From Phycisphaerales bacterium (GTDB lineage Bacteria; Planctomycetota; Phycisphaerae; Phycisphaerales; SM1A02), in contig JASMLR010000010.1 of the NCBI GenBank assembly GCA_030748575.1, positions 1 to 64,000 of the forward strand: DNA of 64,000 nt, written 5' to 3'. Shown here in pieces: positions 46,626-55,631 of the stretch. The notes under the pieces were generated by a model. It did not search any database, had not been told where the DNA came from, and was given only the letters and a program-made list of their open reading frames with translations. The position numbers were made by a program, and so were the translations under genes. The first letter of the stretch is position 1, and each line of letters opens with the position of its first letter.

Positions 46626-47606
46626 ATGCTTGCGGAACTGGACACCATCGAGGGCGAGGCGCTACAGGCCCTCGCCGACGCCTCCGACAGCCCCGCGATC
46701 GAAGCGTGGCGGATCGAGTGGCTCGGCACCAAGGGCCGGCTCAAGGGCCTGATGGGCCGGATGAAGGACGTTGAGCCCGGCGATCGGCCCGCCTTTGGTC
46801 AGCGGGTGAATGCGCTCAAACAGTCGCTCAATGCGGCGTTCGAGCAGCGGCAGGCTGCCAGCAGCAAGGCCGCCTCGGGGCCGCCCATGGACGTCACGGA
46901 GCCCGGCGAGCCGATGGGGCTCGGGCGGCGGCACATCATCAGCCGGACGATTGCCGAGATTCTGGAAGTCTTCGCCCGGATGGGCTTTGAGCCCGCGACG
47001 GGACCCGAGGTCGAAGACGAGTGGCACAACTTCACCGCGCTCAACGTGCCGGAAGATCACCCGGCGCGAGCCCCCATCGACAACTTCTATCTGGAAGGCG
47101 GCGGCATGCTTCGCTCGCAGACGTCGACCGTCCAGATTCGTGTGCTGGAGCAGACACCTCCTCCTGTTCGCATCGTTGCGGCGGGTCGGGTGTACCGACC
47201 CGACACGCACGACGCCACGCACTACAGCATGTTTCACCAGGTCGAGGGGCTGTACGTTGACCGGGGCGTCACGCTGGTCGATCTCAAGGCCACCTTGCTC
47301 GGATTTGCGCACGCCTACTTCGGCGAGGCTGCCGAGGTTCGCATGCGACCGAGTTACTTCCCGTTCACCGAGCCGTCGGCCGAGGTGGACATGAAGATGC
47401 GCATCAAGGATCGATGGCAGTGGGTGGAACTCGGGGGATGTGGCATGGTCGACCCCAACGTCCTGACGGCGGTGGGCGTCGATCCCGAAGAATTCACGGG
47501 CTTTGCGTTTGGCCTTGGCGTCGAGCGGATCGCGATGCGGAAATACGGTATCGCCGACATCCGCTGGCTCTACGAGAACGACGCCCGCTTTCTCAGACAG
47601 TTCTAG
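46626..47606 (+). CDS. pheS: Phenylalanine--tRNA ligase alpha subunit
   Basis: HIISRTIAEILEVFARMGFEPATGPEVEDEWHNFTALNVPEDHPAR; MFHQVEGLYVD; GLGVERIAMRKYGIADIRWLYENDARFL. Confidence 0.97.
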   Translation: MLAELDTIEGEALQALADASDSPAIEAWRIEWLGTKGRLKGLMGRMKDVEPGDRPAFGQRVNALKQSLNAAFEQRQAASSKAASGPPMDVTEPGEPMGLGRRHIISRTIAEILEVFARMGFEPATGPEVEDEWHNFTALNVPEDHPARAPIDNFYLEGGGMLRSQTSTVQIRVLEQTPPPVRIVAAGRVYRPDTHDATHYSMFHQVEGLYVDRGVTLVDLKATLLGFAHAYFGEAAEVRMRPSYFPFTEPSAEVDMKMRIKDRWQWVELGGCGMVDPNVLTAVGVDPEEFTGFAFGLGVERIAMRKYGIADIRWLYENDARFLRQF

Positions 47607-47627
47607 ATTCGTGGAGCGTACTCACCA

Positions 47628-48212
47628 ATGATGCAGTTCGAGAGTATGGAGCCTGCTTCTCTGGAGTCCCCATATGCTCAGGTGCAGCCCGTGCCGCAGT
47701 GGGTTGGCGTTGTGTCCATCGTCATAGGCATTCTGGGCCTGCTCTGCTGGGGTGGGTCGGCGGCGATGACCATCGCGGCGTCGAGCATGCAGGGCATGAT
47801 GGAGGGCGCCCCGCAGCTGTCCGCTGCCCATAGAACCTTCGAGTTCGCGGTGTCCATCGCAGGGGTGGTGCTGGGCCTCTGGCTGATCGCTGCGGGTTCC
47901 GGGATCGCCTCCGGGAGGCCATGGGGACGGCGCGGTGTGCGACTCTGGGGCATCGTCAGGCTCGCCGTCGCCATCGTGGGCTTGCTCGGTGCGCTGTATT
48001 GGATCGATGAAGTCGTCGCTGCCTCGGAGTACGCGCTGGCGCAACAGGCGGCGGAGGCTGCCGACGCTGGCGCCACGCATGCCGAGTCGCCGGAGATCAC
48101 CGCGGACGCGTTGTCGGCAATTACGATTGTGTTTGCCTTCATGCAGACGGTCGCTATCAGCATCTGGCCGATTGTGGTGCTTGTCGTCACACGAAAGCGA
48201 TGTGGAACGTGA
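47628..48212 (+). CDS. Hypothetical membrane protein
   Basis: Four hydrophobic segments, e.g. WVGVVSIVIGILGLLCWGGSAAM. Confidence 0.65.
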   Translation: MMQFESMEPASLESPYAQVQPVPQWVGVVSIVIGILGLLCWGGSAAMTIAASSMQGMMEGAPQLSAAHRTFEFAVSIAGVVLGLWLIAAGSGIASGRPWGRRGVRLWGIVRLAVAIVGLLGALYWIDEVVAASEYALAQQAAEAADAGATHAESPEITADALSAITIVFAFMQTVAISIWPIVVLVVTRKRCGT

Positions 48213-49531
48213 GCGGTGTGAAGCCTTATCTTGAGACGCTCGAGTGGCGGGGCATGCTCCACCAGACAACGGCCGATGAGCCGCTCAAGGCTTGGCTCGC
48301 CGGTGGAATGCGGACTGCCTACTGCGGCTGGGATCCAACGGCCGACAGTCTGACGATCGGCAACCTTGTCCCGATCATGCTGCTCGGGCACTGGCAGCGG
48401 TGCGGTCACCGTCCGGTCGTGCTCTGCGGAGGCGGAACCGGATTGATTGGCGATCCTTCCGGCAAGGATGCCGAGCGGTCCCTGCAGTCACGGGAGCAGG
48501 TGACCGCCAACGTGGCGGCGCTGAAACGAATCTTCTCCCGAGTGATTGCCTTTGACTCCGGGGCCGCCAATGACGCGATGCTTGTCGACAACGCGGATTG
48601 GTTGTGTGACCTTCGCTACATTGACGTCCTTCGTGATGTCGGCAAGCACTTCTCCGTCAACGCGATGATTCAGAAGGACTCGGTTCGGGATCGCCTGCAC
48701 AACCGGGAGCAGGGCATCTCCTACACGGAGTTCTCGTACATGCTGCTTCAGGCCTACGACTTCCTGCATCTGCGGCAAGCCTGCGACTGCACCGTGCAGA
48801 TTGCCGGGTCGGATCAGTACGGCAACATCGTCGGAGGCATCGACCTGATTCGCCGCGAGATGCAGGGCCGGCCCGAAGAGGAGCCTCGCGGATTTGGAAT
48901 CACCGCGCCGCTGATCACCAAGGCCGACGGATCGAAGTTTGGCAAGACTGAGTCCGGCGCCGTCTGGCTGACGGCGGATCGAACCAGCCCCTGGGCCTTC
49001 CATCAGTTCTGGCGGAATGCCTCGGATGCCGATGTTGGTCGGTTCCTTCGGTTCTTCACCTTCCTGGACCGTTCAACGATTGAAGACATCGAGCGGCGGC
49101 ATGAAGCTGCGCCGCACGAGCGGCTTGCCCAGCAGACGCTGGCGGCCGAGGTCACGCGCATGATGCACGGAGAGGACGAACTTGCCAGCGTGGAGGCTGC
49201 GGCTGCGGCCCTCTTCTCCGGCAGCATTCGATCGCTGGATGACGCGATGCTCGATGCAGTCTTTGCCGACGTCCCGGCAAGCGACCACGCTCGGAGTCTG
49301 CTGGAAGGAGCGGGGACTCCGCTGCTCGAACTGCTTGCCCAAACCGGACTGGCCAAGTCCAAGCGGGAGGCTCGGGCGTTTCTCTCAGACGGCAGCATCT
49401 CGATCAACGGAGACAAAGTCGCCGGCGACGAGGCGTTGGACCGCCAACTGACCCAGCGTGATTTGCTGCACGGCCGCGCGATCCTGCTTCGGCGCGGCCG
49501 CAAGGCGTGGCACTGCACACGCTGGTCCTGA
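48200..49531 (+). CDS. tyrS: Tyrosine--tRNA ligase
   Basis: CGWDPTADSLTIGNLVPIMLLGHWQRCGHRPVVLCGGGTGLIGDPSGKD; VQIAGSDQYGNI; KADGSKFGKTESGAVW; S4-like C-terminus. Confidence 0.96.
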   Translation: MWNVSGVKPYLETLEWRGMLHQTTADEPLKAWLAGGMRTAYCGWDPTADSLTIGNLVPIMLLGHWQRCGHRPVVLCGGGTGLIGDPSGKDAERSLQSREQVTANVAALKRIFSRVIAFDSGAANDAMLVDNADWLCDLRYIDVLRDVGKHFSVNAMIQKDSVRDRLHNREQGISYTEFSYMLLQAYDFLHLRQACDCTVQIAGSDQYGNIVGGIDLIRREMQGRPEEEPRGFGITAPLITKADGSKFGKTESGAVWLTADRTSPWAFHQFWRNASDADVGRFLRFFTFLDRSTIEDIERRHEAAPHERLAQQTLAAEVTRMMHGEDELASVEAAAAALFSGSIRSLDDAMLDAVFADVPASDHARSLLEGAGTPLLELLAQTGLAKSKREARAFLSDGSISINGDKVAGDEALDRQLTQRDLLHGRAILLRRGRKAWHCTRWS

Positions 49532-49552
49532 GATGCTCTGCAGGCTCCCGGC

Positions 49553-50566
49553 CTATTCGACGCTCCGGATGACCAGATCGACCATCGGATGCGGATCGTC
49601 CTTCAGTGAGCCGGCGATCGGAGTGGCCTCGCCGCTCGTTCGAACGATGGCGAAGAAGGACACCGCCTTCTGTTCAAGCTGACGCTCTTTGTCGCGGGTG
49701 CTCAGGTGGACCACGGCAATGACCTGTGCTTTGCCTGCCTCTACTTCCGCGATCGCATCGGGTGAGGCTTCAATGTCCACGTCGGCGAGCAGGGGGCTGG
49801 CCAGTTCGACGTGATACAGCCCGAAGTCTTCCGGCGACGAGACGACCTGCACCCGAACCTTCGGCACGGTCGCGCGGCGTTGCCTGGCCACCAGCTGGAA
49901 CGACACTCGGGCGGTGGGAGGGTCGATGGTCGCCGAGCCTCCGACTCGGACGGAGTCCGGAAGTTGAAGCGCCCCATCGACGGTATGGAGCACGCCCGGC
50001 TCGAGCCGAAGCACGTCGCGGGGATCAACAATGGCGTCCACGACGAGTCGGTCGGGCAGCTCGTGTACCAAGCTGCGGGGGACGGTAACCGACACCTCGG
50101 TGGGCGCAATCGAGACGTCCTGAACCGTCGACGTCGTCTGGATGTCCGCCCGTGTGACCGCCGTTCGGGTGACGAACTCCGTGACATCCACGGAGAACCG
50201 TGGCGGTTCGACCGAAAGGATGGACACGCCTGTGTCCCGCATGGCATCGAGGGCCTGAATTCGGTCCGCGAGATCGTCGATCTCCTGCCGCCCGTGCTCG
50301 GCGGGAAGTGGCACCGTCAGCGGGGCGCTTGTGAGCAGCCCGCGGGCCTCTCTGACGGCGATCGCCGGCCCTTCGAGCATGACCGTCACGGGAATCTGAT
50401 CCGGAGACACCTGGAACCGATCACCCGCCGAGTCGCTCGCGACGGTGAAGTCCAGCCGCCCTGCCACCGTCTCGACCTGCCGCGTCTTGGCCGCGGCCAG
50501 GATCCAGATGAGAAGGGTGACGATGGTGACGACCACATAGGTGCCGGACTGGCGAGGAAGGCTCAT
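49553..50566 (-). CDS. YbbR/CdaR-like protein
   Basis: Single N-terminal TM followed by beta-rich repeats (VTVMLEGPA, VSVTVPRSLV); overlaps the cdaA end. Confidence 0.72.
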   Translation of the reverse strand: MSLPRQSGTYVVVTIVTLLIWILAAAKTRQVETVAGRLDFTVASDSAGDRFQVSPDQIPVTVMLEGPAIAVREARGLLTSAPLTVPLPAEHGRQEIDDLADRIQALDAMRDTGVSILSVEPPRFSVDVTEFVTRTAVTRADIQTTSTVQDVSIAPTEVSVTVPRSLVHELPDRLVVDAIVDPRDVLRLEPGVLHTVDGALQLPDSVRVGGSATIDPPTARVSFQLVARQRRATVPKVRVQVVSSPEDFGLYHVELASPLLADVDIEASPDAIAEVEAGKAQVIAVVHLSTRDKERQLEQKAVSFFAIVRTSGEATPIAGSLKDDPHPMVDLVIRSVE

Positions 50567-51375
50567 GCTGGTGCCCCTTCGCCATCAGGAGCGGGGTCGG
50601 CAGGGTCCCGATCCCGCAGGTACCACGCCAGCCGCGTTGCGAGTTGTTCGACGGCAATCGGCGTCTCCAGGTGGGAGCCTTCTGCAATGCTGATGGTGCC
50701 GGTCTCTTCGCTGACCACAATGACGATGCAGTCAGACTCCTCCGAAAGCCCGACGGCCGCTCGATGCCGCGACCCATAGTGTCCGGGAAGGGTGCCGTCA
50801 TCGGCCAGCGGAAACTGCACGCCCGCAGCCAGCACGCGTTCCCCTCGAATCACCACGCCGAGGTCGTGCAGCGGGCTGTTGGGCCAGAAGATGGACTCAA
50901 GAAGTTGGGGGTTCAGTTTGGCGTCAAGGGGTTGCCCGCCCTCAATGAGGCTGCCAAGTCGGATGCTCCGCTCCACTGCAATGATCGCGCCGAACTGGCT
51001 ACGGCTCAGAAAGGCGACCGCTTCTGAGATGGCGTCCAGGCGGGTGTCGCTTGTGTCGCCTCGGCCAGGTCGCAGCAGCCGAGCCTGCCCGATCCGCATG
51101 GCGGCCTGACGCAGTTCCGGCTGAAAGATGACGATCAGCAGGACCGCCACGATGCCCACGAAGTAGTTGACGATGAAATTCAGTCGCGCGAATCGCTCGG
51201 TTCCAAGGCCCAGCAGTTGGAGCAGGACGAATGCGACGAGCAGTACCGCGAATCCCTTGACGATCCCGGCGCCGCGTGTTCCTCTCAGGAATCGGACGGT
51301 GCCGTAGACCACGATCCAGATCACCGCCAATTCAATCAGCAGTTCCAGAAGGTCGATGCTGAATATGGATGGCAC
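50563..51375 (-). CDS. cdaA: Diadenylate cyclase CdaA (c-di-AMP synthase)
   Basis: Three N-terminal TMs; VIFQPELRQAAMRIG; FWPNSPLHDLGVVIRGERVLAAGVQFPL; GSRHRAAVGLSEESD. Confidence 0.9.
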   Translation of the reverse strand: MPSIFSIDLLELLIELAVIWIVVYGTVRFLRGTRGAGIVKGFAVLLVAFVLLQLLGLGTERFARLNFIVNYFVGIVAVLLIVIFQPELRQAAMRIGQARLLRPGRGDTSDTRLDAISEAVAFLSRSQFGAIIAVERSIRLGSLIEGGQPLDAKLNPQLLESIFWPNSPLHDLGVVIRGERVLAAGVQFPLADDGTLPGHYGSRHRAAVGLSEESDCIVIVVSEETGTISIAEGSHLETPIAVEQLATRLAWYLRDRDPADPAPDGEGAPA

Positions 51376-51456
51376 CGGTGCAGCGTCCTGCGTGGAGGGG
51401 AAAGAGGCTCTCCGCGAGTATACTTGCCCACTCAGTCCCGATCAGCGAGTTCAGGT

Positions 51457-51972
51457 ATGGCAGGCGTAGACGGCAGATATCAGGTAGCACGGTCCACGGG
51501 GCGGTGCGCGTCGAGCGGCGAGGCGTTGCAGCCCGGGGATGCCTGCATTGCAGCGTTGTGCGAAGATCCGGAGAGCGACGGATTCGCCCGTCTGGACTAC
51601 TCGGTCGCCGCCTGGGATGCGGGCGCTCGTCCCGAGGGCCTGTTCAGCTTCTGGCGCACCACCATCCCGGAACCAAAGGCCCAGACCCGCGTTCTGGTTG
51701 AAGACGATGTGCTGCTGGATCTTCTGGACCGGCTTGACGGGGAGGCGCAACCTCGCCGAAGAGCCTTTCGATTCGTCATTGCATTGGTGCTGCTTCGCAA
51801 GCGGCTGGTCAAGTTCGATCGCCGTGAAGAGGCGCAGGAAGGCGTGATCTGGCATCTGAGCGGTCGTGGCGATTCGTCGGCGACCTGGACTGTGCTGGAC
51901 CCGGCACTCGACGACGACGACATCGTCGATCTGCACGAGCAACTCGGTGAAGTGCTTCAAGGCGAGTTGTAG
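51457..51972 (+). CDS. Hypothetical protein
   Basis: Divergent from cdaA; LFSFWRTTIPEPKAQTRVLVEDDVLLDLLDRLDG; translationally coupled to the downstream gene. Confidence 0.65.
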   Translation: MAGVDGRYQVARSTGRCASSGEALQPGDACIAALCEDPESDGFARLDYSVAAWDAGARPEGLFSFWRTTIPEPKAQTRVLVEDDVLLDLLDRLDGEAQPRRRAFRFVIALVLLRKRLVKFDRREEAQEGVIWHLSGRGDSSATWTVLDPALDDDDIVDLHEQLGEVLQGEL

Positions 51973-52741
51973 ACGATGGCTGGCCCTCGGCGCGTCCCTG
52001 CTGGTGGCGGCCTGCGCCGCGCCGGCCCCGAGAGGCGACGCTGCGGCAGACTGGCGGGCCACCTGGGATGCTTCCGTGGCAGGCCTGGAGCGGCTGCGGC
52101 TGCAGGGCCAGATACAGGTCCAGTGGAAGGACGCCGACGGATCGCATCGTGAGCAGGGCGATCTGGACGCCATCCTGGATGGGGACGCGCGATCGTCACT
52201 CCGCGTGACCAAGTTCGGGGACGTCATGATGTGGATTGGAGTGACGCCGGATCAGGCGTGGGTCTTTGACATGACGTCCGATCCAACCACGCTGACCGTT
52301 GGTGTGCCGGGGGCTGCGGAAGGTCAGCCAATGCTGCCCCCATCGGTGTTGCGTCTGGTGTTGGCACTCGACCCATGGCCCTCCGGCACGATCCGGACCG
52401 TCGATGACTCCGGCAATGTCGTCCTGGAAGGACAGGTTTCCGGCGGTTCGTTTCGGGCGAGGTTGGACGCGGGCACCTTGCGGCCGATCGACGTGCGGTT
52501 TCACAGGGACGACGTCGGGACCGTGACAGGCACGCATCGATGGACGACCGGTGAGGTTCGCATCGCGCCACGTGTCCGGGTGCTGGCCCGGGTGGTCGAC
52601 GTGTCGGCGGGTGACACCCTCCTCAAGTTTCGGACCTCCCGTGGGCAGGTGCTCTCCGCCGACGACATAGCTCGCCTCGCAGGCGTGTGGTTCGACGTCG
52701 ATCGCATTGCGGCGCATCTGAAGCCGGAACTGATCCAGTGA
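51947..52741 (+). CDS. Putative lipoprotein
   Basis: VKCFKASCRRWLALGASLLVAACAAP with lipobox LVAAC; GTG start overlaps the previous gene. Confidence 0.7.
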   Translation: MKCFKASCRRWLALGASLLVAACAAPAPRGDAAADWRATWDASVAGLERLRLQGQIQVQWKDADGSHREQGDLDAILDGDARSSLRVTKFGDVMMWIGVTPDQAWVFDMTSDPTTLTVGVPGAAEGQPMLPPSVLRLVLALDPWPSGTIRTVDDSGNVVLEGQVSGGSFRARLDAGTLRPIDVRFHRDDVGTVTGTHRWTTGEVRIAPRVRVLARVVDVSAGDTLLKFRTSRGQVLSADDIARLAGVWFDVDRIAAHLKPELIQ

Positions 52742-54147
52742 TGGAGACCCTGATCGCGGTGACCATGGCGGCTTCGCCCGCGTTCTGGTTCGTCTCGCCG
52801 CCCGACGCATCCACGCCCGTGGACGACTTGTGCCTGGTCGGCTCGCCGGCCGACGAGGACGCCTACACGGTGCTGCGTGGGCTGAGCCGTGCGCCGCAGG
52901 CCATGGCGTGGTCGGGAACCTCGGTCTGGATCGTGTCGGGATCGGGTGGAGATCGGCCGTCCCTGCTCGCGCTTCGCGCGGATTGGGACGCGGGCCTTGA
53001 CACCTGGGCCACGCGGCCGCTCGAAGGTTTCAGCCGCGTCCCCCCGGTTCCGGGGCCGGCGCCGATTGCAGCGTTGGTGGCAGGGAGTTTCGGGCCCACC
53101 CTCGCGCTGGAAGCCGGGGGGGAACGTGGGGGGGAAGCTGGAGGGGAAGGCGGAGGTGGGGTGTACTCGCTGCGGGGCGGGCAGTGGAGGGCTCGGCCCC
53201 GGCCGCCGCTGGAGCCCGCGGAGCGGATCATCCTGGCTGCTGCGCAGGAGGATGCAGTCGTGCTGTGCGTTGGGGGGCAGCGGCCTGCGGCGGTGCTTCG
53301 GAGCGAACACGAGACCGCCGCCTGGACCCGCACCGCACTTGAACTCCCGGATGGCGAGGCCACGGACCTCGCGTTTCACAACGGGACCCCCGTGCTTGGC
53401 ATTCAAACGGGTCCCGACGAGCGGACCTTCGGGTACGTGCAGGGCGGCGCGTTTGCGCCCTGGGCCGTTGTGGCGGATGTGCCGCCGGCCGCCTCGGTCG
53501 TGGCAACGAGCGGTGGCCTGGGGGTGCTGGACGTCTCCGCCGAACTCGTGCGGCTCAAGGCTGTGGACGCCCACGCATCGGCGGCGTGGGTGCCTCTGAG
53601 ACGCGCGTCCCGAGTGAGCGCCGAACTCTGGTCCCTCCTTGTGATTGGGGCCATTGGCATCGTGGTGGTGCTGGTCATCGTGATGGGACGCAGGGCGAAC
53701 GCCGTTCCTGAGGGGACGCGTCCGGCACCCCTCGCCCGCCGCATGATTGCGGTTGGGCTGGACCTGGTGCCGGGATTGCTGGCGTGCGTGGTGGTGTTTG
53801 GCGCGGGATCGGTGGAAGTCATGGCGGCGCTGGTTTCGGGCCCGCTCCCGGCGACCATTCCACTGCTGCTGCTTCTGGCCGGCGTGACCGTTGTCTGGGG
53901 GACCGTCTGGGAGTGGTGCGCCGGGCAGACGCCAGGCAAGCGGTTGACCCGTTTGCGTGTTCTCACTGCAGGCGAGGGCGGCTTGCGAGGGTGGCAGGTG
54001 GTGCTGCGAAATGTGCTGAAGGGCATCGTGGTGTTGGCCCCTCCGCTGGCCGTGCTGGTGCTGTTGACGCCGCTGAACCAGTCGCCGGGAGACATTCTGG
54101 CGAGGACCATCGTGGTGGATGACCGCGGGGGCCCGCCTGCAGGCTGA
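52741..54147 (+). CDS. RDD-family membrane protein with large N-terminal region
   Basis: ARRMIAVGLDLVPGLLACVVVFG...WEWCAGQTPGKRLTRLRVLTAGEGGLRGWQVVLRNVLKGI. Confidence 0.78.
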   Translation: METLIAVTMAASPAFWFVSPPDASTPVDDLCLVGSPADEDAYTVLRGLSRAPQAMAWSGTSVWIVSGSGGDRPSLLALRADWDAGLDTWATRPLEGFSRVPPVPGPAPIAALVAGSFGPTLALEAGGERGGEAGGEGGGGVYSLRGGQWRARPRPPLEPAERIILAAAQEDAVVLCVGGQRPAAVLRSEHETAAWTRTALELPDGEATDLAFHNGTPVLGIQTGPDERTFGYVQGGAFAPWAVVADVPPAASVVATSGGLGVLDVSAELVRLKAVDAHASAAWVPLRRASRVSAELWSLLVIGAIGIVVVLVIVMGRRANAVPEGTRPAPLARRMIAVGLDLVPGLLACVVVFGAGSVEVMAALVSGPLPATIPLLLLLAGVTVVWGTVWEWCAGQTPGKRLTRLRVLTAGEGGLRGWQVVLRNVLKGIVVLAPPLAVLVLLTPLNQSPGDILARTIVVDDRGGPPAG

Positions 54148-54243
54148 GCCGCTGGGCCTTCGCCGCATTCCTCAATGGGAACCCGCCGGACGTCCGATAT
54201 GACCGTTGAGCGGACGAATGGAATCGTCCGTCAGGAGTGATGG

Positions 54244-55623
54244 ATGGTCGATGGATTGATTCGCCGCGGCGCGGCCGCGGCGATACCTCAAGACGCTGGT
54301 GGACAGACGCTCGGCGAAGAAGCAGAAGTGCTTCACGTCGCCGCGGGGGCATCGAACGGCGGATGGTGTCTGGATGCGGATGCTGCGGCCGAGCGGCTGC
54401 GGCAGGGCGGCATTGCCGTCGTGGTCCTGCACGCCGGGCCCTCGGAAGAGACGGCCACGCTTCGCCGCGCGGTACACGATGGGGATCCGCTCGCGGTCAT
54501 CGTTTCCACGAGGGCATTCGGGGCGGCTTCCGGGCCCCCTCGACGCGATGACCCGGCGGTGGAGCGGGCGGTTGCATGGGGCCGATCCAGGCATGCTGCC
54601 CGGCTGGACATGTTGATCCGACGGCAGGGCGGCGCGCCGGCGGGCGAGTTTGCGTGCCGAAGCCATGATGAGTTGGTGGGTGGAGGTGAGGCCATGTCTG
54701 GCTTCCGCAGCCGCCTTCGCCAGGTGGCAGAGCACGATGTGCCGACCCTGATACACGGCGCCTGCGGCACCCCGCTGGAACCCGCTGCGCGATGGCTGCA
54801 CGTCTCAAGCCAGCGAGGCGACGGCCCGTTTGTGCCTGTGGACTGCCGCGCAGATCCCGAGCCCCAACTTCTGGTTCGCATTTTCGGGCACGTCGCCAAC
54901 GCCTTCCCGGGGGCCGATGCCGCCGGACCTTCTGCCGTGGCACTGGCAAGCGGTGGCACGCTGGTGCTCGACGGCGTGGAGCACGCGAGCAGTCGGGTTC
55001 AGCTTCGTATTGTCGAGTTGATTCGGGACCGTTCCTGGCGGCCGATCGGGGCCAAGGCTGCCAACGCTTCGAACGTCCGCGTGGTGGTCGTGCTGAGGCA
55101 GCCTCCGCTTCAGGCATTGGTCGGCGGGGATCTTCAGCGAGATCTGATGGAACTGGTTTCCGGTCATGTCGTTCGGATGCCGACTCTGGCAGACCGCGCC
55201 GAAGACGTGCCGGATCTGGTCCGCCACCACGTGACCCAGGCGTCCCTTCGGCTCGGCCGGCCCAAACCGCACATGGATGATGACACCCTGGCGCTGCTGA
55301 GCCGCGGACGGTGGGTGGGCCACGATCGAGAACTGGAACTTCTCTGTGAGCGAATCGTTCTTCACGGCGCTGCTGGCCGCGTGGAGGCAGAGGCGATTGC
55401 GGGGTGGGTGCTGACGGGTGGTCAGGCGGCCGATGGGAGCCAACTTGTCTGCGATGGCGGGCACACGTTGGAGGACCTTGAACGGACGGCGATTCTCGCC
55501 ACGCTTCGTCACTTCAAGGGGCATCGGCGGCGGAGCGCTGCGGCCCTGGGCATCGGTGTTCGGACGCTGGGGTTGAAGCTTCGCCGGTGGAAGGACGCAG
55601 CGATCGTGCCGGAGACCATCTGA
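54244..55623 (+). CDS. Degenerate sigma54-activator (NtrC-like) protein with C-terminal Fis-type HTH
   Basis: GGTLVLDGVEHASSRVQLRIVELIRD; DVPDLVRHHVTQASLRLG; HTLEDLERTAILATLRHFKGHRRRSAAALGIGVRTLGLKLRRWKD. Confidence 0.78.
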   Translation: MVDGLIRRGAAAAIPQDAGGQTLGEEAEVLHVAAGASNGGWCLDADAAAERLRQGGIAVVVLHAGPSEETATLRRAVHDGDPLAVIVSTRAFGAASGPPRRDDPAVERAVAWGRSRHAARLDMLIRRQGGAPAGEFACRSHDELVGGGEAMSGFRSRLRQVAEHDVPTLIHGACGTPLEPAARWLHVSSQRGDGPFVPVDCRADPEPQLLVRIFGHVANAFPGADAAGPSAVALASGGTLVLDGVEHASSRVQLRIVELIRDRSWRPIGAKAANASNVRVVVVLRQPPLQALVGGDLQRDLMELVSGHVVRMPTLADRAEDVPDLVRHHVTQASLRLGRPKPHMDDDTLALLSRGRWVGHDRELELLCERIVLHGAAGRVEAEAIAGWVLTGGQAADGSQLVCDGGHTLEDLERTAILATLRHFKGHRRRSAAALGIGVRTLGLKLRRWKDAAIVPETI

Positions 55624-55631
55624 CGGCGTCG

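Noticed and set aside
46372-46744. N-terminal extension of the sulfotransferase-like ORF through the 30-bp repeats (GRAGGPVPYL x 4)
   Set aside because: The array also lies directly upstream of pheS and the extension is antisense into pheS; more likely non-coding, though 30 bp keeps frame so it cannot be fully excluded.
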